A DNA stretch of 64,000 bases. Source: JBBDNV01 sp040877415 (GTDB taxonomy: Bacteria; Planctomycetota; Planctomycetia; Pirellulales; PALSA-1355). Positions within the stretch are counted from its first letter, which is position 1. Each line of letters begins with the position of its first letter. The stretch is from positions 13,497 to 77,496 of the forward strand of contig JBBDNV010000133.1 in NCBI GenBank assembly GCA_040877415.1. The letters run 5' to 3'. The translations under genes were made by a program, and so were the position numbers. The notes under the pieces were generated by a model, which saw only the letters and a list, made by a program, of their open reading frames with translations, had not been told where the DNA came from and searched no databases. Positions 27,378 to 35,839 of the stretch are shown one piece after another.

Positions 27378-29015
27378 TCAGATGGCGCTGGCGGCCAGGG
27401 CTTCGGCCGCGAAGTCGGACTGGCCGTGGGCCTGCCACCACTTGGCGGCGTCGCCGTGCGTCCAGCCGCCGGCCGATTCGCACTCCGCCAGCGCCTGGCG
27501 AAGCGTCAGGGCGCTGGGAAAGCGCTCGTTTGGGTTCTTGGCCAGGCAGCGCAGAATCACCTGCTCGAGGTCGGCCGGGATGTCCGAGCGATGCCGCGAG
27601 GGCGGCACGACCGACTCGTGCGCGTGCGCCAAGATGATCTTGATCGCCTTGTCGCCTTCGAACGGCGGGCGGCCCGTCAGCAGGTAGTACGCCACGGCTC
27701 CCAACGAATAGATGTCCGAGCGCTCGTCAGGTTCGCTGTCGCCCAGGGTTTGCTCCGGCGACATGTACAAGGGGGAGCCGGTAATCGAGCCCTCCTGGGT
27801 CAGTTGCACGGGGACCGAATCGGTGGAAATCGGCTTGGCCAGCCCGAAGTCGAGCAGTTTGGCCACGTCGTGGTAGCCGCCGCGCTGGGCGGAGAAGATA
27901 TTGCCGGGCTTGAGGTCGCGGTGAATCAGCCCGCGGCTGTGCGCCTCGGACAAGGCGTCGCACGCCTGCGCCAAAAGGTGCACGGCCCGCGCCGGCGGAA
28001 GCGGCCCGTGCTTTTCGACCAGGTCGTGCAGGCTCAGCCCGGGCAAGTATTCCATCACGTAGTAGAACGTGCCGTCGTCGGTGCGTCCGTAGTCGAAGAT
28101 TTCGATGGTGTTCCAATGCGACAGCTTGGCGGTAGCGCGCACTTCGCGCTCGAAGCGCGCAAGCGCCTGCTTGTCGGCGGCCTTGCTCGGTCGAATGAGC
28201 TTGATGGCCACGGGGCGCTTCATCATCTGGTGTTCGGCCAGATAGACTTCGCCCATGCCGCCGGAGCCGATCAAGTGCAGGAGGCGGTATTGGCCCAATT
28301 GCCTGGCTTCGAAGGCTTCTTCGCGCAGCGTGTTGATGACGTGAGTGCCATACACGCAGCACAGAAACGACACGCCGAGCATGATGACCATGTCGACCGT
28401 GAACATGCGGTTGTTGGCCAACGCATCGGCAAAGACGGCGTCCGTGAACCGCAGGTAGCCGACGAGCAACAGCGGCAGCACGCACATGCCACCGATAATG
28501 ACCGCCGCGCGACGCCAGGTATTGGGAATGAACATGGCGTAGGTGAACATGAGGCCCAGCCAGTAGGGGAGCGGACTATGGACGGCTCCGTCCCGGGCGT
28601 TGATTTTCAGCAGTTCGTGCTGGTGCATCAGGAAATACGCCACCGGCGTCCCGAAGATGACCAGTTCATACACGCGCAGAATGCGCAAGGGAATCAGGCA
28701 CGTGCGGCACAGCCGGAGGAAGGATGCACCGAGCAAGACCGTAACCGCGAAATGCACATAAAATGTGACCGTGTCCCAAGCGCCGAGCAGGTCCGGATTG
28801 AAAATGCGCCAGATAAGAAACGCCGCAAAGGCCAGGCACAGAATCCCCGCCGCGGCCCGCAGCCGGCTGCGCAGCAATGCCGCGGTCTCGGTGGAAATCT
28901 CCGGGCAACTTCCCTCGACGAATTCCACGCGGTGAAACTGAGGAGAGGCGCTCGACAGCGCGCCGGGACCGGCGTCGAGCGTGATCGCCGTCGATGACTC
29001 GTTGGCCCTTGGCAC
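27378..29015 (-). CDS. Membrane Ser/Thr protein kinase with N-terminal six-TM region
   Basis: The 545-residue protein has an N-terminal half with about six hydrophobic segments (approximately 51-72, 84-103, 109-129, 149-165, 170-188, 205-227), then a cytosolic Hanks-type kinase: GSGGMGEVYLAEH (about 250), VAIK Lys272, HRDLKPGN (Asp367), DFGLAK (389) and GSPLYMSPEQ. All catalytic residues are present. The usual bacterial order is kinase first, one TM, then PASTA; here it is reversed. The GTG at 29015 is preferred to a TTG at 29069 because GGGAG precedes it at good spacing. No phosphatase or FHA gene is adjacent. Confidence 0.88.
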   Translation of the reverse strand: MPRANESSTAITLDAGPGALSSASPQFHRVEFVEGSCPEISTETAALLRSRLRAAAGILCLAFAAFLIWRIFNPDLLGAWDTVTFYVHFAVTVLLGASFLRLCRTCLIPLRILRVYELVIFGTPVAYFLMHQHELLKINARDGAVHSPLPYWLGLMFTYAMFIPNTWRRAAVIIGGMCVLPLLLVGYLRFTDAVFADALANNRMFTVDMVIMLGVSFLCCVYGTHVINTLREEAFEARQLGQYRLLHLIGSGGMGEVYLAEHQMMKRPVAIKLIRPSKAADKQALARFEREVRATAKLSHWNTIEIFDYGRTDDGTFYYVMEYLPGLSLHDLVEKHGPLPPARAVHLLAQACDALSEAHSRGLIHRDLKPGNIFSAQRGGYHDVAKLLDFGLAKPISTDSVPVQLTQEGSITGSPLYMSPEQTLGDSEPDERSDIYSLGAVAYYLLTGRPPFEGDKAIKIILAHAHESVVPPSRHRSDIPADLEQVILRCLAKNPNERFPSALTLRQALAECESAGGWTHGDAAKWWQAHGQSDFAAEALAASAI

Positions 29016-29251
29016 CGACGATCTCCCGAAAGAGCCCTGGGCTGGATAAAAACCAACTGCAGTACGCAACTACATCATATACAGTTCGAAAAGGGTCCGG
29101 GAGCGCGGGGGCGTGCCAGATTGCCCGTCCGGACGCATCGCGGCGCCAGATGCATAAAAGGGGCAATCACTTGCGCGCTGCTAGACACGGCCCGGCGGCC
29201 TCAGGTTCCGCAAAGCGAAGAAAAGCGCCGTCGCCGGGCAGACAAACGCGG

Positions 29252-29359
29252 CTAGGCAGCGTGTTGAAGAATTGGGACAGGCACCTCGCGACCGCCGTTT
29301 TTCGCGGGTCTCGCCGCGACGTGCTCGGAGCCAGTCCCATTTTTCAACAGGCCTGCTAG
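29252..29359. mobile_element. MITE-like element, copy 2 (CTAG target duplication)
   Basis: Same element as at 1889, with CTAG at 29252-29255 and 29356-29359. The core is identical over most of its length. The right CTAG contains the stop codon of the adjacent methyltransferase-like gene. Confidence 0.88.
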
Positions 29360-29907
29360 GCCGCGCGGCGGCGGCCCGTGGCGGCTCGCGTCTCGATGTC
29401 GCCGGCCTCGAGACGTTCCAGCGTCGTGCCGGCCGGGGTATCCGCTCTTTCCCGATAGACGGCCGAACCGCCGTGCAGCATGCGCGGAAAATAAAACCAC
29501 GCCTCGGCCAGCGAGGCGTCACCGTGCTGGGCGGAAACGAGCACCAGGTCGACGTTCGGCAGGGAGTTGGCCACCCGAGCCAGCGCCTGCGCCGGTTCGC
29601 CGGGGATCAGTTGAATCTGCGCCTGCGTGCCATGCAGCAGCCGATGGGCCTGCTTGAGCGACAGGCTCTGGCCGCTTGTGGCCGGGCGCGCTTCGAAAAG
29701 ATCAATCGCCGCGTAGCGCACCGGCTCGCCATCCGAAAAACGACGCGCCAGTTGAATCATGCGCAAGGTCCGAGCCACATCGCCGATCCCAATTTCAAGA
29801 ATCTTGCGGGCCCGGGTGCGGCGGATGGCCCGATACAAAACGCGCTCGCCGACGGGCTTGGAAAAATAGGCAAGATAGAAGTATCTTAGACAGGTGGTAA
29901 GACGCAA
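29356..29907 (-). CDS. SAM-dependent methyltransferase-like protein
   Basis: The 183-residue protein has an N-terminal helix (LRLTTCLRYFYLAYFSKPVGERVLYRAIRR) followed by a Rossmann SAM-binding start, RKILEIGIGDVARTL (about 33-47), an acidic second strand (YAAIDLFEA) and DLVLVSAQHGDASL. The SAM motif is less canonical (EIGIGD) than ExGxG and the fold is short, so catalytic activity is uncertain. The TTG at 29907 stands 6 bp after AGGGAGG; a GTG at 29913 is too close to that site. The gene stops inside a MITE target duplication. It is divergent from the next methyltransferase. Confidence 0.65.
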   Translation of the reverse strand: MRLTTCLRYFYLAYFSKPVGERVLYRAIRRTRARKILEIGIGDVARTLRMIQLARRFSDGEPVRYAAIDLFEARPATSGQSLSLKQAHRLLHGTQAQIQLIPGEPAQALARVANSLPNVDLVLVSAQHGDASLAEAWFYFPRMLHGGSAVYRERADTPAGTTLERLEAGDIETRAATGRRRAA

Positions 29908-30097
29908 CGGCACCCTCCCTGGTGGTATGCGTTTTTTTCGGCGGGTATCTGGACTCTTTTTTCGGTTCGCGGCCGCCGCGAAATGGAGCGGAAAACGGTT
30001 TGACGATGATGGTCCGGGCAACTCGGCACGATTCGTCGGGAATGCGCGGCAAGAGTTGCCCATTTTTTCGGCCAGCGCTCGGGCGCGAACCAAAGTT

Positions 30098-30118
30098 CAG
30101 CCCGAAGCGCCAGCGAGG
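30098..30118 (+). repeat. Single arm of the GCGCCAGCGAGGG repeat family
   Basis: This copy of CAGCCCGAAGCGCCAGCGAGG lacks the second arm found at 8259 and 39536. It lies just upstream of the methyltransferase gene. Confidence 0.6.
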
Positions 30119-30144
30119 CGTCGCGGCACCGGGAAGACTGATCG

Positions 30145-30981
30145 ATGTCGACACATGAATCGGAAGTGGCGCGCGGCGAGCGGTTCGAGTTCGGCGCGAA
30201 TTGGCGACGATTTCTCGACCGGGTCTCGCCCCATCGAATCGAGACGGCCCGGCGGTCGCTGGCCACGATGCTTGACGTCGAGACTCTCGCGGGTGTTTCG
30301 TTTCTGGACGTCGGCTCGGGCAGCGGATTGTTCAGCCTGGCGGCGCGGCGGCTGGGAGCGCGCGTGCGCTCGTTCGATTACGATCCGCAGTCGGTTGCCG
30401 CCACGCGCGCATTGAAAGAGCGGTTTTTCGCCGGCGACCCAGAGTGGACGATCGAAGACGGTTCGGTCCTCGATCGAGCGTACCTCGAAGCGTTGGGATC
30501 GTTCGACGTCGTGTACGCCTGGGGCGTACTGCACCATACCGGCGCCCTGTGGCAGGCGATGGACAACGCCGCCATTTCGGTGGCGCCCGGGGGGCGGCTG
30601 TTTGTGGCCATTTACAACCATCAGCGGATCTGGACGCCCGTGCACACCGCCTTGAAGCGGGCATACGCCCGCGCGCCGCGGCCGGCGCGGTGGATGCTGG
30701 CGGGCTCGTCGATTGCCTATTACGTGTCGCGAGGATTGGTCAAGGACCTGGTTCTCTTGCGCAATCCGCTCGCGCGCTATCGGAACTACGACGACAGGTC
30801 GCGCGGCATGTCGTGGTGGCACGACCAGCTCGATTGGATCGGCGGCTATCCCTTTGAAACCGCCACGCCCGAGGCCGTTTTCGCGTTTTACCACAAGCGC
30901 GGGTTTGCGCTTGTGCGGATGACCACCTGCGGCGGCGACCGGGGCTGCAATCAGTTCGTCTTTCGACGGGAGCGCGCTTGA
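30145..30981 (+). CDS. Class I SAM-dependent methyltransferase (UbiG/Methyltransf_11 type)
   Basis: The 278-residue protein has the clear SAM fold: SFLDVGSGSGLFSLAARRLGARVRSFDYDPQSV (about 52-84), IEDGSVLD (about 106) and SFDVVYAWGVLHHTG (about 118-132). The C-terminal half is an extra helical region. The stop overlaps the ATG of the next gene by one base (TGATG), so it is coupled to the MurJ-like flippase. The pairing suggests methylation of a lipid-linked glycan or its carrier, which is an inference. Confidence 0.88.
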   Translation: MSTHESEVARGERFEFGANWRRFLDRVSPHRIETARRSLATMLDVETLAGVSFLDVGSGSGLFSLAARRLGARVRSFDYDPQSVAATRALKERFFAGDPEWTIEDGSVLDRAYLEALGSFDVVYAWGVLHHTGALWQAMDNAAISVAPGGRLFVAIYNHQRIWTPVHTALKRAYARAPRPARWMLAGSSIAYYVSRGLVKDLVLLRNPLARYRNYDDRSRGMSWWHDQLDWIGGYPFETATPEAVFAFYHKRGFALVRMTTCGGDRGCNQFVFRRERA

Positions 30982-32327
30982 TGCCAGACTCCGGCGCGGG
31001 CCATCGCCGCGTACTTTCCAACGCCGCCATGCTGGGCGGGGCGACCGTGCTTGCGAAACTGGCGGCCTTGGCCAAGGACTGGCTGGTCGCGCGTCAATTG
31101 GGCGCCGGCGACGAGCTGGATGCTTATCTGGTCGCGTTTCTGATCCCTTCCTACGCCGTGGTGGTGCTCGCGCATACGTTCGCCTCGGCGTTCGTGCCGA
31201 CCTACATCCGCGTTTGGCAACAGCAGGGTTTTGCCAGCGCTCAGCGGCTCACCAGCCGCGTCCTGGCAACCGGCGCCGGCGGCCTGGTGATCGTCACGCT
31301 CGTGCTTGTGGCCGCGGGCCGCTTCGTGCTGCCGGTCGTCGGCCTGGGATTCGACGCCCAGAAGCTGGCGCTCGCGCTTGCGCTGTTCTATCCCCTGGCC
31401 GGCGTGGTGATCGCGGCCGGCCTTTCGGCCATGCTGGCCGCCGTGCTGAACGCCCACGAACGATTTGTCGCCGCGGCGCTTGCGCCCGTGGCCATTCCGA
31501 TCGGCACGCTGGCCGTCTTCTGGATCTATCAGGACCGCTTTGGCGTTCACGCCCTGGCCGGCGGAACGTTGGCCGGTTTCGTCGCCGAGCTGTGCATCCT
31601 GGTCATCGCCGGATCGCGCAGCGGGCTGCTCGTGTGGCCGCGGTTCGCGCGGCTCGGGGGCGAGCTGCGGCACGTCGGCTCGCATTACGTGCCGGTGGCG
31701 TTGGGCGGGCTGCTGATGAGCAGCTCGCTGGTGGTTGACCAGGCGATGGCCGCCAGCCTGGGGAGCGGCCAGGTTTCGATTCTCAGCTACGGCGGCAAAA
31801 TCGTGGCGGTCGTCCTCACCACCGTGGCCGCCAGCTTGAGCACCGTGCTTCTTCCGCGTTTCTCGCGCATGATCGCCGCCGGCCGCCCGAACGAGCTGCG
31901 GCGCACGATCGGCTGGTACACCAAAATGATCCTGTTGGCGTCGATCCCCGGCGTGGCCCTGTTGGCGATTCTGTCCGAGCCGCTGGTGCGGCTGCTCTTC
32001 CAGCGCGGAGCTTTCACACCCGAAACGACCGCGGCCGTAACCGGGGTACAGCTTTGGCTGCTGCCTCAGATACCGTTTTATGTGCTGGCCATGCTCGGCG
32101 CCCGCGTGCTCAGCGCCCTGGACGGAAACCAGACCGTGCTGCGAATCGGCGCGCTGAACCTGCTGGTGAACGTCACCGGAAACTTTGTGCTGATGCAGTG
32201 GTTCGGCGTCAACGGCATCGCCATGTCGACGTCGCTTGTCTACATGATCGCCGCCCTGGCCACGCTGGTTGCCATCCGCCGCAAACTGGCCGAAGCGGCC
32301 GCGCCGGGGGAATCGAGCCGGGGCTGA
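30981..32327 (+). CDS. MurJ/MviN-type lipid flippase
   Basis: The 448-residue multi-pass membrane protein of the MOP superfamily has about 12-14 hydrophobic segments. The N-terminus AAMLGGATVLAKLAALAKDWLVARQLGAGDELDAYLVAF is typical of MviN/MurJ (Arg/Lys at TM1, DAYxVAF). Other matching stretches are FASAFVPTYIRVW and LVRLLFQRGAFTPETTAAV (about 335). MurJ flips lipid II, but planctomycetes often have extra copies next to glycan genes, and here it is coupled to a methyltransferase, so export of another polyprenyl-linked glycan is possible. I leave the symbol open. Confidence 0.85.
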   Translation: MPDSGAGHRRVLSNAAMLGGATVLAKLAALAKDWLVARQLGAGDELDAYLVAFLIPSYAVVVLAHTFASAFVPTYIRVWQQQGFASAQRLTSRVLATGAGGLVIVTLVLVAAGRFVLPVVGLGFDAQKLALALALFYPLAGVVIAAGLSAMLAAVLNAHERFVAAALAPVAIPIGTLAVFWIYQDRFGVHALAGGTLAGFVAELCILVIAGSRSGLLVWPRFARLGGELRHVGSHYVPVALGGLLMSSSLVVDQAMAASLGSGQVSILSYGGKIVAVVLTTVAASLSTVLLPRFSRMIAAGRPNELRRTIGWYTKMILLASIPGVALLAILSEPLVRLLFQRGAFTPETTAAVTGVQLWLLPQIPFYVLAMLGARVLSALDGNQTVLRIGALNLLVNVTGNFVLMQWFGVNGIAMSTSLVYMIAALATLVAIRRKLAEAAAPGESSRG

Positions 32328-32754
32328 CGCGCAACCGGCCCATTGAGGCAAATCCGGCTGACCCGGCAACCGGCGCTCTTTCGGGGCTATCATGATCCCA
32401 CCACGAGGGTCTTTGGGGCGCCTGTCAACCCTACGAGCCGCGGCCGATAATCGCGCGGACAAAAACCCGTCAAGATCGTGGCGCGGCACGACTTAGTGCG
32501 GCACATGTCCGAGCGCGCCCCTGCGTCCACCTGGCGAGCGCCACCGGGGGTCGCAGGGGCCCGAGCCGCGCGAACCTTGCGTTGCAAACCGGTCTTTCGG
32601 TATTATCGGGGGGCTTAACAGGCCGTTGAAAAATGGGACTGGCTCCGAGTACGTCGCGGCGAGACCCGCGAAAAACGGCGGTCGCGAGGTGCCTGTCCCA
32701 ATTTTTTCAACACGCTGTTAAATCACACCTTCTCCGTCCCACGAAGGCGCGGCA
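32328..32754. other. Intergenic region with MITE copy 3
   Basis: Upstream of the element (32328-32614) I see no gene or clear regulatory site; the element occupies 32615-32721 and the KAS III gene starts 34 bp after it. Confidence 0.5.
32615..32721. mobile_element. MITE-like element, copy 3 (TTAA target duplication)
   Basis: Inverse orientation relative to copy 1. TTAA is at 32615-32618 and 32718-32721. The right end is followed by the start region of the KAS III gene, so this copy could affect its expression. Confidence 0.88.
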
Positions 32755-33792
32755 GTGAAATACGCGGCAGTCGGTCCGATCGCAGTGCACCTACCCGAGC
32801 GGGTGGAAACCAACGAGCACCTGGCTGCGCTGTTTCCCAAGTGGGACCTGGACCTGATCTACAGCAAGACCGGCATTCGCTCGCGGCACATCGCGGCGCC
32901 GGACGAGTGCGCAAGCGACTTGGGCGTGGCGGCGGCCGAGAAGTTATTCACCACCTGCGGCGTCGAGCGCGATTCGATCGATTTCCTGCTGTTCTGCACG
33001 CAGACGCCCGATTATCCGCTGCCCACCACCGCCTGTCTCGTGCAGAGCCGGCTGGGGCTGCCGACGACGATCGGTGCCTTGGACTTTAACCTCGGCTGCT
33101 CGGGGTTCGTCTACGGGCTGTCGCTGGCCGACGGCCTGATACGCGCAGGCGCCGCCGGGCGCGTGCTTTTGATTACCGCCGAAACGTATTCCAAGTACAT
33201 CCACCCCGAAGATCGATCGCTACGGACCATTTTCGGCGACGGAGCGGCGGCCACGCTCATCGAAACCTCGGACACGCCGTCGCTGTCGGCTTACGTCTTC
33301 GGCACCGACGGCAGCGCCGGCGACACGCTGATGGTCAACAGCGGCGGGGCCCGGCCCCCGCGAGATGCGCTGCGGCCGCGCGCCAAGTGGCGCTGGGCCA
33401 GCAAGCTCTACATGGACGGGCCGGGGCTGATCAAGCTGACGCTCGACACCGTCCCGCGGATGATCGAGCGCGTGCGCAGCGACGGCAAGGTCAGTGACGA
33501 GGACATCGACCTGTATCTCGTGCACCAGGCCACGCACAAACTGCTCGAAGAGCTGCGCCACGACATGGACCTGAACGAAGAGCGCATGCCGACCGTGCTG
33601 CGCGACTACGGCAACACAGTTTCCTGCACCATTCCCATCATCATCGACGAGCTGCGCGCAAGCGGCCGTCTGCGGCGCGGCACGCGCTCGCTGTTGGCCG
33701 GCTTCGGCGTCGGCTTCAGTTGGGCCGGCTGCCTGTGGACCGAAACCTGGGAAAACAAGGCCGTGCTCACCGCCGATCTGGAAGCGGCGTAA
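32755..33792 (+). CDS. 3-oxoacyl-ACP synthase III family protein (FabH-like)
   Basis: The 345-residue thiolase-fold enzyme keeps the KAS III triad: Cys115 (FNLGCSGFVYGL), His257 (LVHQAT) and Asn287 (YGNTVS). KAS III condenses an acyl-CoA with malonyl-ACP to start fatty acid synthesis. It is not next to other fab genes, and the family includes specialised members for modified lipids, so FabH itself is not certain. The start is GTG. MITE copy 3 lies 34 bp upstream. Confidence 0.88.
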   Translation: MKYAAVGPIAVHLPERVETNEHLAALFPKWDLDLIYSKTGIRSRHIAAPDECASDLGVAAAEKLFTTCGVERDSIDFLLFCTQTPDYPLPTTACLVQSRLGLPTTIGALDFNLGCSGFVYGLSLADGLIRAGAAGRVLLITAETYSKYIHPEDRSLRTIFGDGAAATLIETSDTPSLSAYVFGTDGSAGDTLMVNSGGARPPRDALRPRAKWRWASKLYMDGPGLIKLTLDTVPRMIERVRSDGKVSDEDIDLYLVHQATHKLLEELRHDMDLNEERMPTVLRDYGNTVSCTIPIIIDELRASGRLRRGTRSLLAGFGVGFSWAGCLWTETWENKAVLTADLEAA

Positions 33793-33795
33793 ACA

Positions 33796-34725
33796 CTAAA
33801 ACACGATCTTGCCGTTTTCTTTGGGCTCACTGGCGGCGCCGTCGGGCTTGGGCCGCGGAAGAAAATCGTTCAACAACCGATCTTCATTGCCGCCCAATTG
33901 CGCAGCGCGGGCAAAAAACACGCCGGCCCGATCGCCCTGGCCGTCGAAGAACAACTGCATGCCCATAACCAGCAGCAAGTCCGCGTCCAGCGGATTGGCT
34001 TCCACGGCCTTGGCCAGGCTCTCGATGTGATGCGTCTTGGCTAGCGCCGCGTCGGCGTAAAGCTGGTCCAGCCGAAACGGCGATCCGGTCCAGTCTGAGC
34101 GAATGCCGAGGCCGCGGCGAAATACCTGCGCCGCCTTTTCATATCGTCCCATCGCCGCCAGCGCGAAGGCCTGGCGAAAATACGACTCGGCCACGTCGGG
34201 TGCGATTTCGATCGCCTTTTTGTAACGCTCCGCGGCCGAAAGGTATTTCTGCTTCGCGAAGTTGGCGTCGCCGAAACCGATGAATTGGCCGGCCCGCGCC
34301 TTCTGCTCGGCATGGGTCGCTTTCAACTTCGGCGGAGGCGCCGGACCAGCAGCCGGTTTGTCGATTGCGGCCGGGTTGTTCGCCAGGAGCCCAACACCAG
34401 CAGCAGGGGCCACACCGGCAGGCGCCGGATTGAAAGCCATCGGCGCGGCGACCGGCGGCAGCACAATGCTATAGCCAAAGTAGGTGAACGAAGGATAGTA
34501 CGGCTGACACTCCGGCGCGAATCCCCCGCTCCCAATCCAGGGAAAACTCAGATCGAACCACCAGCCCGAGCGGCCGCCATGGTGATGATGGTGATCGTGG
34601 TGATGATGGTGACGATCGAAGCTCGCCGCTGGCGCGCTTGCTCGCGCGCCGAAGCTCTGCGCGGACGCGTGACGCGCCGCGAGCACCAGCAAGATCAAGG
34701 TGCCGCACAAAACGAGACGTCGCAT
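33796..34725 (-). CDS. Secreted His-rich TPR protein
   Basis: The 309-residue protein starts at an ATG behind GGGGGAGGG and has a signal peptide ending at ASAQ (about residue 23). A histidine cluster (HHHHHDHHHHHGG, about 38-50) follows, then an aromatic stretch with PYYPSFTYFGYS, an Ala/Pro linker, and TPR-like repeats from about 160 (AEQKARAGQFIGFGDANFAKQKYLSAAERYKKAIEIAPDVAESYFR, then two further pairs). The His cluster may bind metal. It is convergent with the KAS III gene (3 bp apart). Function unknown. Confidence 0.78.
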   Translation of the reverse strand: MRRLVLCGTLILLVLAARHASAQSFGARASAPAASFDRHHHHHDHHHHHGGRSGWWFDLSFPWIGSGGFAPECQPYYPSFTYFGYSIVLPPVAAPMAFNPAPAGVAPAAGVGLLANNPAAIDKPAAGPAPPPKLKATHAEQKARAGQFIGFGDANFAKQKYLSAAERYKKAIEIAPDVAESYFRQAFALAAMGRYEKAAQVFRRGLGIRSDWTGSPFRLDQLYADAALAKTHHIESLAKAVEANPLDADLLLVMGMQLFFDGQGDRAGVFFARAAQLGGNEDRLLNDFLPRPKPDGAASEPKENGKIVF

Positions 34726-34737
34726 AGGCCCTCCCCC

Positions 34738-34845
34738 GTGTGTGGCAAGGAATCCTGGCAAGTAGCTGAGTTCGCAAGAACTCAGATGATTCAGGCTGAA
34801 TTCTTGCGAATCCAGCTACACACGCCATAGAAACTTGCCACACAC
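34738..34845. repeat. Nested inverted repeat
   Basis: Outer arms GTGTGTGGCAAG (34738-34749) and CTTGCCACACAC (34834-34845) enclose inner arms GTAGCTGAGTTCGCAAGAA and TTCTTGCGAATCCAGCTAC. It lies in the 5' region of the His-rich TPR gene and looks like a mobile or REP-type palindrome. Confidence 0.8.
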
Positions 34846-34926
34846 CCTGCCTCTGGACGCTTGACGAGGGCGTCGCCAGCGGTATTATTGTTGCCCGCGC
34901 GTGCCGATTCAAGCCGAATGTCGTCG

Positions 34927-35748
34927 TCAGTCCATGCTGGCCTGGCCGAGAATCTTCTCGAGCGCGGTCATGGCGATCTCACCAAACCGCAGCGGCCCGA
35001 CGCGCCAAATCTGGGGGTTCATTAACTCGATCGACACGCACCCGCGGTAGTCGATTTCCGTCAAACGCGCAATGAGCGGTGCGAGGTGCATGTCGCCGTC
35101 GCCCGGCAGAATGCGGTCGGCGTCGGTGGCAAACTCGCGCGCCACGCCGGCCAGATCGCAAAGCTGCACGTGAAACAGGTTGTCGGCCGACAGGTACGCC
35201 AGGTCTTCCGGCTTGCTCGGCCCGACGGTGTAGTGAAACGCGTCCAGGCAGATTCCCAGATGCGCATCCGCCGTTTCAGCCACCAGCGCCGCGGCGGTTT
35301 GCAGATTGTTGACCAGCGCCGAACGGGCCTGAAATTCCAGGGCCAACCGCACGTCGTGCCGGCCGGCCAGCTCGGCCGCCTGGCGGAGCGACATTTGCAC
35401 GCGATCCACGTCCTGCTGCCCGAGCGGCCCGGTCGCGTCGGGCGCCACGACCAGGGTGCCGATTCCCAGTGCCCGGCATTGGGCCAGGCGTTTCTCAAAA
35501 GCATCCCAATGCTGCCGGCGAAACTCCCCCTGGCTGGCCAGCAAGCCGCCTTGAAAGCTGGCGACCGGCGCCGTCACCTCGTGTTTTTCCAGGAGCCGGC
35601 GCAGGTCGTCTTCGCTGTGCTTCTCCAAGTACGCGTCGAGCTTGCCGACCCACAGCTCGATCGCCCGGCACTCGCCAGCCGCGTAGCCCGCGATATCCTG
35701 TTCGAACGGCGAATCGAGCGAACAGACCTGACTGAGGGCCGGTTTCAT
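34927..35748 (-). CDS. Sugar phosphate isomerase/epimerase family protein (TIM barrel)
   Basis: The 273-residue AP-endonuclease-2-like TIM barrel has metal-ligand type motifs: CRAIELWVGKLDAYLE near residue 30, LALEFQARSALVNN (about 140), LGICLDAFHYTVGPS (about 170), HVQLCD (about 198), ILPGDGDMHLAPLI and GCVSIELMN (about 240). These Glu/Asp/His residues bind the divalent metal in this fold. Substrate is unknown (sugar or inositol phosphates are usual). The ATG at 35748 is preceded by GAGG. A remnant of a similar 5' end is found at about 37573-37635. Confidence 0.85.
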   Translation of the reverse strand: MKPALSQVCSLDSPFEQDIAGYAAGECRAIELWVGKLDAYLEKHSEDDLRRLLEKHEVTAPVASFQGGLLASQGEFRRQHWDAFEKRLAQCRALGIGTLVVAPDATGPLGQQDVDRVQMSLRQAAELAGRHDVRLALEFQARSALVNNLQTAAALVAETADAHLGICLDAFHYTVGPSKPEDLAYLSADNLFHVQLCDLAGVAREFATDADRILPGDGDMHLAPLIARLTEIDYRGCVSIELMNPQIWRVGPLRFGEIAMTALEKILGQASMD

Positions 35749-35839
35749 GCAGCGCCTCTGCACGCGCACCCCTTGTTTAAACGGGACACGCTGTCCCGTT
35801 TACGTGCCCTCGTGCCTACGTTCTTCTGGCCGAGCGAAG

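Noticed and set aside
34469..34912. Minus-strand frame of 147 codons over the nested inverted repeat
   Set aside because: It runs through the repeat and out of frame through the His-rich gene; no domain.
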